Positions 56,346-64,000 of a stretch of 64,000 nucleotides of DNA are shown here, piece by piece. The notes under the pieces are model-generated. The model was not told where the DNA came from. It saw only the letters and a program-made list of their open reading frames with translations, and searched no databases. The position numbers and the translations under genes are program-made. The stretch is from NCBI RefSeq assembly GCF_954871325.1, contig NC_088775.1, positions 58,071,561 through 58,135,560 of the forward strand, read 5' to 3'. Each line of letters opens with the position of its first letter. Position 1 is the first letter of the stretch. This DNA is from Gordionus sp. m RMFG-2023 (lineage: Eukaryota; Nematomorpha; Gordioida; Chordodea; Parachordodidae).

Positions 56346-56539
56346 ACCCGAATTCGCGGTGAAGTATACAAAAATTAATGTAAATATTACATTTTATATC
56401 TATTTTGTGTACTTAGCCGCTAATTCGTGCTAATTGTAAATGCAGGGTAATAATGCTTTCACCCTTTAAGTAAATACTATATGCCTATTTGCATAAAATT
56501 AATTTCTTATTTATAAAATATTTTTCTTATTAAATTTAA

Positions 56540-57656
56540 TAACAATTGTTATTCAAAATTTTTACCTGATAGACAGGAACACTTTACAGTTAATACAGCA
56601 TTAGCTATACTAAATACGCGCTCTACAGGGGCAGATGAGGGGATTGCGGTACAATAAACAACTCTTTTTACTTGGGGTGTTTATTAAAAAGATTTATTGG
56701 TTTGTTCTTTGCTTCCAAAAATTGAGACAATCCATCCTCTACTTCCTCAACAAAAAAAGGATGTCTTGAAATTTCTAGGGTTTTCAATGCATTTTTTTCA
56801 ATAACGCTATTTTATTTTTAATAGGTTCGTTCTATGGAAGTTTTATCCATGGTCATTGAAGCTTGAATACTGAATGTATAATTGCATCATATATATGTTC
56901 AAATCTTTAAAAAATAAAATATATGTAATTAATTTGATAGTAATAGGTTTAATATTTTTATTAATCCCATTAATAATGCGTCTATCATTAGTTGACCATA
57001 ATTTATGCCGCTAATTTTTTTTAATTTAAAATAACTATCGTTATTGTTGGGGTCAAATAACCTAAATGCATTTTTTCTTCAAATTTAATGATTTTACAAT
57101 AGTTATATTATAAAAAACAACATAATTAATATATTACAATCAAATGTCGTTTTAAATTGGAACTTGAAGATTTTGAAACTGATATAATACTTTTGGGCAC
57201 ATTTAACATTTAGTAAGTATTGAATTAGTTTCTTCAATATAGGATGTTACTGTAAAATATTTTCATATTTGGGCCATGATAATGTTAATTCATCTGATAT
57301 TGAATTTTCAAAAACTGATAATGATGATGAAATAATAATATCCACGCTTATGCTAATTAAATTAAAATATAAACAATAATATTCGAATTAATAAATTATA
57401 ATAATGGTGTGTTAAAAAAAATTGAAATGTGAAAAGGATAAGACTTTTTTCTTAAAAAATTCAGATTAATATTAAATTTTTCAAATAAATAAAAATAAAA
57501 GGTGTTTTTAAAATTGAACGAAACATTAAATTCGAACGCGTTGTCATAAAAAAGGAACGCGTTCACGTTAAAAGATCGTCAGAAATAAAAGGAGCGCCGT
57601 TCACTATTTTTTTCAAAAAAACGAAGAAGGCATTCGTTTACAACACTATTTTTAAT
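56540..57656 (-). mobile_element. hAT element, GAACGCGTTC family, decayed copy
   Basis: Minus-strand remnants near 56570-56690 match the C-terminal transposase segment of the hAT at 62592-63680 (both contain AATACAGC(A/G)TTAGCTATACT and CAACAGGGGCAGATGA-like DNA). The right end carries GAACGCGTT motifs (57536 and 57559) and finishes TCGTTTACAACACTA near 57656, the complement of a TAGTGTTGTAAACGA hAT terminus. The left terminus was not found. Many stops. Confidence 0.65.
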
Positions 57657-57750
57657 ACTAAATTCTTTGCTCTAGTTAATATTGTAATCTAAAAAAATTT
57701 AGGGTTTTTTGTCATTCATTCCATTTGATTACTATATCTTTTTTACTTTA

Positions 57751-57893
<143 letters not shown>

Positions 57894-58196
57894 TGTAGTT
57901 AAGGGGAAAAAACATTAATAGTGCAAGAAAAGCTCTAAAAATAGACTTGCAAAAGTAGTATCATAAATATAGCAACATGTTTTAAAATAACCTATAAAAT
58001 TATGACTACACAAATACTCCCTTATCAAAAAAGGAATAAAATATAGAAATTAAATCAAGAACAGGAAGAATATATATTAAATTGTATAAATTAAGATTGT
58101 TCTTTATCTTTATAAAAGATATGCGAAAGGATTAAAGGGAGATATGAAGTAGAAATATAAAAAAAATACAGTATCAAGGTTACTATCTGGATTTAG

Positions 58197-59863
58197 CAGG
58201 CACGTTGCCAGCGGATGGGGGGGGGGGTGTAGGGGAAATTTTTCCGTAGCAAAATATGTTTGAATTAATATATATATATGATTTTTTTTAATTGCAATGT
58301 ATATTCTATTTCAAATAGGTTATACTCTATTTTTAAATTAAAATTAATTTATATATCTTGTGTATTAATATTTAATCACACAATAATTAAAAGTAGATTT
58401 ATCTTTTTAAATCTAAAGTGTAATTTATCAACCAAATAAAATTTTATTTAATTTATCTATACTGATATACTATGACTAGGAAAAATTTTTAGTGTATGAA
58501 ATTTTCAGATATCCATAGAGACTGAATTGGTTTAATAGAATTATTTCTAAGACTTCCTCTGCTACATGGAAAAAGAAATTGCAAAAAGCATACCCGACAA
58601 GATAGAGCTTTAGACATTAAACGTTACAGCATTTTAGGATCTAGGGGAACTTATTTTGATTGCCCTTTAAGAAATATACGAATGATCTGACCCAGATATA
58701 TCACTTGAAGCTGATACATTTTTAAATTCAATACGACAGCAGATATTTTTTGCATTAGAATATATTAATAAATTTGCACAATAATTTTATACAATATTTT
58801 TCAAAAAAATGATATGGCTTCGAATATTATTATTTTACAATTTAGAATACTAAAAGATAATATCAACCAAGAATTTTTTGTGTCATTGTTGATGCGAAAG
58901 CGAATATGATTTTGAGGTTTGCAAGCCTTGACTCACACCTAGACACAAATCCTTCCAGTATTCACTCGGACTCAATTATGTATTACTGTAAAATAATCGT
59001 CATTATTCCACATTTGGATACATTTTTCAAATCAATCAACGATTTGTAATTCAGAAGATGCCTCCATCTAATTTACAAATACTCGTCTGAGGATTTAATC
59101 TTGATATAGAAAAATAAAGATTTAGCACAATTTTATTCAGAGTTTAAAATATATTTGGAGCTTTTCAAAATATTTTAAGATTACTGAATATTTTTTCAAA
59201 AATTTCAACTAGTACAAGCTAGTGTTGTAAAATGGCTCGATTTAAGCCGATTTTTAAAAAAGGTTTACTTAATATTTTAGGCAGGAAAATATGGCCTAAG
59301 ACTCGAAATTTAGTTAATAAATGTCCAAACCTTTGCATCAAAATCTTAAGGCATGCATAATATCTTACTGGATAAAATATTGAGTTAGCCATTTATAAAA
59401 ATAGCCTCAAATCGAGCCGTTTAACAACGTACAATTTTTCTTCATTACGGAGAATAAAAACAATTTAACTCAGAACGAGATCAGAAAATCGATTGAAGGG
59501 ACTAGCTCTGCTTATTATACATATAAATTTAATCCCCAATACTGAACAACCTATTGAAAAATTGGCGAATCGCATAGAAGGTTAAATTTCCATTTATGAC
59601 CAATATTTTAAATAATATTTTAAATCATCATTTAATGTTTAATTCTGAATTTATTGTTATTTATTTACCGGCTTATATAGCTATAATATTTTTTAACAAT
59701 ATTATATTCGCTCATAAATATTTTTTATTTTCCAATATTTTATTATTTTGTGTTCGAAATTATCAATAAATTTTATAATAAATTTTAAATGTTATAAAAA
59801 GAACTATTTTAATATTAAAAAAATTATCCCCCCCCCTATAGAAAATTCCTGGCTACACGCATG
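58197..59863 (+). mobile_element. hAT element with CAGGCACGTTGCCAG terminus and target duplication
   Basis: Left end CAGGCACGTTGCCAGCGG; right end CCTGGCTACACGCATG, an imperfect inverted repeat. Flanking 8-mers are GGATTTAG (58189-58196) and GCATTTAG (59864-59871), 7 of 8. G- and C-runs lie just inside the ends. Interior + strand sequence near 58810-59060 corresponds to hAT transposase (a decayed ..yK.iVIIPHLDTFF..INDL segment, compare FiPflDsfi..L..RF) and is similar to 31430-31690. No frame is open. A GGCTC-type MITE is nested at 59222-59436. Confidence 0.78.
59222..59436. mobile_element. GGCTC-type hAT MITE, nested
   Basis: Left end TAGTGTTGTAAAATGGCTCG followed by ATTTAAGCCG; right end AATCGAGCCGTTTAACAAC. 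The flanks GTACAAGC and GTACAATT agree at 6 of 8. The right end seems to lack the last few bases (expected ACACTA). The type copy for the fragments at 6605 and 15975. Confidence 0.65.
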
Positions 59864-59871
59864 GCATTTAG

Positions 59872-60890
59872 ATGAGTTTTAATAGATAAACACTACGTTC
59901 AATTAGAGAAAATACCTAATCAAATATCGAAATTTGCAAGCGCAAATTGGTATGTTAATGTCACAAAGAAAAATTAATTTTTATCGACGAGAGCGGTTTT
60001 TCAATATCAATAAGACGGTTAAATAGAAAAAATATGCCCAAGGGATAAGAACAATTAATCATACTATTATTGCTGCTCTCGGGATTGCGGGAATATTTAG
60101 ATTCGAGGAGACATTTTGTAAATGAGATACTAAATAATTTTGAAAAAAATAATATGATGAATACTTTTTAATTTTTTATCACAACCATACAATTAGAGGA
60201 TAGATAGAAAGAAGAGGGCATACACTGAAATATTCACTACCATACAGCCTTTATTTTCCCAAACGAAGAGGAATTAAATCGTTTATAGATATTGGACAAG
60301 AATAAAATTGTTGAATTTGTGAATAGCTTTATTTGCAAGTATTATTGGACAAGAATAAAATTGTTGAATTTGTGAATAGCTTTATTTGCAAGTATTAATT
60401 CCGAATAATTGATTATATAAAAATCGTATCGAATATAAAAAAAACAAGTGATACAATATTAAACGTTTTCATAAAAAATATCTATATATATCTCTATCGT
60501 AAATCAATTTATGGTAAATAAATTGTGGCTAAAGGCTTCGTATATAAAAATACAATAATTATTACGTGTAAAAAGTAATATCGATTAAATATATTAAGAA
60601 ATTATATTAAGAAATAATAGCGTACAAAAGCGTAAATGCAACATGCACTCCCTCCAAAAAAAATATATAAAAAGAATATTGAAATTAGTGAATAAACTAC
60701 AATTTATAGGGAATAGGGGCTCGCTTGGCATGTGGGAGGTAACTCTTATAATGTTACATGCGTAATAATGTTAATATTTAATGTTACAATAATGATATCA
60801 AAATAATACCCTACACTTACCTTAAGATTAACAAGGAATTATATAACAAATCATATATATATATATGGGGATAGTAGGGACTACAATTGG
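59872..60890. other. AT-rich DNA with one recent duplication
   Basis: A 53-bp unit starting TATTGGACAAGAATAAAATT is repeated exactly twice (60290-60396). Other sequence is unassigned. Part of it may belong to the 3' end of the gypsy element to the right, but no LTR could be delimited. Confidence 0.5.
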
Positions 60891-60891
60891 G

Positions 60892-61095
60892 AAGAGGAAA
60901 TTATTGTCATTATTTCCTCTTTTTTTTTTTTTGGAATATAATAAACAATTACAATTGGGAAGGGAATTATTGTCATTATTTCCTTTTTTGGAATATAATA
61001 AACAATTACAATTGGGAAGGGAATTATTGTCATTATTTCCTTTTTTTGGAATATAATAAACAATTACAATTGGGAAGGGAATTATTGTCATTATT
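60892..61095. repeat. Four-copy tandem repeat, about 58 bp
   Basis: Units contain CAATTGGGAAGGGAATTATT, GTCATTATTTCC, a T-run and GGAATATAATAAACAATTA. Spacing is 57-60 bp, varying with the T-run length. It lies about 100 bp beyond the end of the gypsy integrase frame. Confidence 0.9.
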
Positions 61096-61190
61096 AACAA
61101 TGTAACTTATTCATCAAAATTATCACAACTAGGAAAGATATATTTGTAACCAACAATATAAAAGTAAAAATATAATGCAATGTATTCCTA

Positions 61191-64000
61191 TTAATAATTT
61201 CTAATGTGATCAATATGAACAAAGAACTTATCATCTACCTGAATTTCCCAAATGACGTTACTAATTCTCCCAATGACAATCCCCATACGCCATTCTTGAT
61301 TGGAGCCCATTTTGAAAAAAACAGAATTGCCAATTGTTAATTCTCTAAACTTTATTCTTTTAATTTTAGGTAGCAAATCACAGTCACTGTCCTTCAAAAA
61401 ACTCCATCTCCATCTTAGTTCCCTGCCGAATAATCTAAACGCAGGTGAATCTTTGGTTGTCGAATGAGTGGTATTGCGATAATTCAATAACACCTCTTCC
61501 AATAACCTATCATCCCATCCACCTAATTTATAAATCATATCCTTAGCTGAGCGTACCGCTCTTTCAGCAATACCATTTGAAGACGGATGGTATGCAGGAG
61601 TAAATATATGTGTTATACCCTTTTTTAATAAAAAATTTTTAAAATCATACCACCTAAAAGCTGGTCCATTATCAGAAACCAACTCTACGGGGTAACCAAA
61701 TCTAGAAAAAATATTATTTAATACCATGATAGTGGTCTTAGTAGTAATATTTTTAACTTTGATAATCTCAAGCCATCGAGAGTATCCATCAATTATTACT
61801 AATCCATAATAGTTCTTAATGGGTCCAAAAAAATCAATAAATATACGATACCAGGGTCTGCTCGGATCTACCCAATGATTATTTCTAACCTTTGGTAATT
61901 TTGTAGCATTTACCATACACATATTACACCTAAAAACCATTTCTTTGATGTCTCTTTTAACCCCGGGCCACCAAAAATATCTTTCCATAATATCCATCAT
62001 CCTCGACAAACCTTTATGTCCCTCATGAAGAACATTTAGAATCTCTTTTCTTAGCGATTGGGGAATAACAATCTGCTCTCCCTTAAAAATACAATCATTT
62101 TTAATAAACAACAACTTACCTAGCTCCATATACTTTAATCTGTGTGAAATCTCCCACTTCATTCAAAATAAATTGTTTAACTTTGATAAGTTCTAAATCT
62201 TCCACAGTCTCTCTTCTAATCATATCTAAATTATTCAAAATTCTCTGGTCCCTTAAATCATTATCAATATTAAAAAAACAAATAACATCTTCCTTTATTA
62301 ACCTAGATAAACCATCAGCAATAAATTGATCTTTACCCCTCCTGTAATTAATGTCAAAATCAAATCCAGCTAAACAAAAAGCCCATTTCTGTAGCCTTGG
62401 CGACATATTGTAAAGTTTAACCGGATCTGTTCCAAACAAATTAACTAGAGGTTTATGATCCGTAAAAATTTTAAAATTTCTCCCTACTATATATTCCCTC
62501 CATTTCTTAACAGCCACAACAACCGAAAAACCTTCTTTCTCAATAATTGAATATCTTTTCTCAGCACCCGTCCAGGCTTTTGACATAAACTTAGTGCTGT
62601 AAACATTTTTAAAAAAATCGAACGCGTTCGCGTTCAACGTTCATTGACAAAAATCGAACGCGTTCACGTTCACGTTCAAATTCAAAAAAAGGAACGCGTT
62701 CAAGTTCGTGAACGCGTTCATGCGTTCAAAATTTTATGATAAATTTTTTTTAAAATTTAATTTAATATAAATAAATGCCTTATATTTTTCAACCCAATAT
62801 ATTAGCCATGATAAAAAATAAAAGTTTTATTTTGATAATATAATTATAAATACAATATAATAGAGCGATAAAAAAATAAATTTATAAAAAAATTTTCTTA
62901 TTAATTTTTAATAATTGCTTTTCAAAATTTTCATCTGATAGGCATGAACGCTTGGCACTTAATACAGCGTTAGCTATACTAAAAACTCGCTCAACAGGGG
63001 CAGATGAAGGGATTGCGGTGTTATACTTGATAAACAATTCTTTTAAAAGGGGGAATTTATTAAAAACATTTAATGTTTTATCCATTGTCTCAAAAAATTG
63101 AGCTATGTTATCATCCTCCAATCTGCCCTCTTCTTCCTCGTCAAAAAAAAGGATATCTCGGAATTGATTTTAAAACAGTGAAATATTTTTGATAGGGCCA
63201 TGGTAATTCTAATTCACTAATATTGAATTTTTATTTTAAGAATCTGATGATGAAATATTTATATCCTTGCAAATCCTAATCTATTAAATTAAAATATAAA
63301 ATATTCAAATTAATAAACTTTAATCTTATCTTCTCTAGCAGTAGCACGTTATGGTACGTTAATTGCAATATGAAAGAGGAAAAAGTAAAAACAGCTGATT
63401 AAAAAATATAAGACTTTTTTGTTAAAAAATTGGATTAAATATTAATTTTTCAAATAAATAAAAATATAAGACTTTTTTGTTAAAAAATGCGGATTAATAT
63501 TAATTTTTCAAATAAATAAAAATAAAAAGTGTTTTTAAAATTGAACGAACGTAAAATTGAACGCGTTCATCAAAGAAAAGGAACGCGTTCACGTTCAAAG
63601 TTCGTCAAAAAAAAGGAACGCCGTTCATCACCTTTTTTCAAAAAAGCGAACTTCGTTCACGAACGCGTTCATTTTGAACGCGTAAACTCAATAGGCCTTT
63701 CAAGACCATCCTCTTCAATATGAAATAAAACAGCACCCATACCTTTATTAGAGGCATCAGTAGAAATAAATAAGTTTTTACTTCTGTCATAATGTGCAAG
63801 AATTGGTGCATTGCACAATCTTTCTCTAATCTCATCAAAACTAGTTTTTTCCTTAATTCCCCAATAAAATTTTATACCCTTTTTAAGCAATTCATATAAA
63901 TTAGTTGCCAATTTAGAAAAACCTTCAATGAACCTTGAATAATAATTCATCAGACCCAACCACGAATGCAATTCTTCCTTACTATTAGGTTCAGTCATGG
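61191..64000 (-). mobile_element. Ty3/gypsy retrotransposon, youngest in the window, runs off the edge
   Basis: From right to left: end of reverse transcriptase and start of RNase H (63669-63998, with LHSWLGLMNYYSRFIEGFSK and STDASNKGMGAVL), the rest of RNase H (62116-62590, with KIFTDHKPLVNLFG and FDINYRRGKDQFIADGLSRL), then integrase (61191-62162). The integrase has an HHCC zinc region (HEGHKGLSRMMD, CNMC), catalytic-core blocks IFIDFFGPI, VSDNGPAF and SSNGIAERAV, and a C-terminal tail. The sequence most resembles the K02A2.6-like gypsy group. Frames are long, so it is fairly young, with about one or two breaks plus a hAT insertion. Gag and 5' LTR lie beyond the window. Confidence 0.9.
62592..63680 (-). 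mobile_element. hAT element, GAACGCGTTC family, inserted in the gypsy RNase H region
   Basis: The left terminus TAGTGCTGTAAAC follows CATAAACT (62584-62591). The right boundary precedes CGTAAACT (63681-63688), a 7-of-8 target duplication. The minus-strand frame at 62882-63121 (79 codons) contains YNTAIPSSAPVERVFSIANA and VLSAKRSCLSDENFEKQLL, the hAT C-terminal dimerisation domain (IP.SSApvERvFS.an.vls.kR..Ls.enfe..L). Eight GAACGCGTTC-like palindromes lie in the two subterminal regions (about 62617-62720 and 63548-63680). The outer right terminus (expected TTTACAACACTA) is missing, so one end is truncated while the duplication survives. The rest of the transposase is deleted, making it non-autonomous. 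Confidence 0.85.

Overview
This is a very AT-rich animal nuclear sequence. One recognisable host gene lies on the + strand and is split by long introns packed with transposons. Its six visible exons (3448-21556) encode a nidogen-like (NIDO) domain, an IPT/TIG-like beta-sandwich segment and a further extracellular stretch. This order best fits Mesh, the arthropod smooth septate junction membrane protein (NIDO, Ig-like, AMOP, vWD, sushi). The Mesh-like gene, the RTE-type LINEs and the many hAT elements suggest an invertebrate, probably an arthropod. The species cannot be told from the window. Exons before NIDO, and the AMOP/vWD/sushi exons, are not visible, so the gene runs off both sides or continues beyond introns longer than the window.

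Layout. 1-3400: AT-rich DNA with an unrecognised minus-strand ORF built on a repeated motif, then a GC/AT-alternating MITE ending 52 bp before the first exon. 3448-3741: NIDO exon. 3742-19022: a 15.3-kb intron holding several decayed hAT transposons, a foldback repeat, a worn Ty3/gypsy fossil (11.4-14.6 kb) and two degenerate tandem arrays. 19023-21556: five more exons, with a LINE fragment filling the intron between the fourth and fifth. 21557-64000: no further host exon seen. This part is a nest of transposons: hAT remnants at 22.0, 24.0-26.3, 31.0, 37.2, 46.7-49.5, 50.4-51.6, 56.5-57.7 and 58.2-59.9 kb; hAT-type MITEs with 8-bp target duplications at 26.6, 27.4 and 55.7 kb; an RTE-clade LINE at 32.4-35.4 kb with two tRNA-like sequences beside it; a second LINE copy inside a hAT at 47.3-48.3 kb; a 15-copy 119-bp satellite at 53.2-54.9 kb; and Ty3/gypsy fossils at 27.8, 39.6-46.0 and 61.2-64.0 kb, the last two carrying hAT insertions.

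The clearest structural results are nested insertions dated by order (hAT in hAT with a MITE inside; hAT in gypsy; LINE in hAT), 8-bp duplications readable at many ends, and one hAT copy whose inside has been inverted through a piggyBac-like insertion. No RNA gene, CRISPR array, operon or bacterial feature is supported. Most short open frames in the AT-rich DNA are chance frames.
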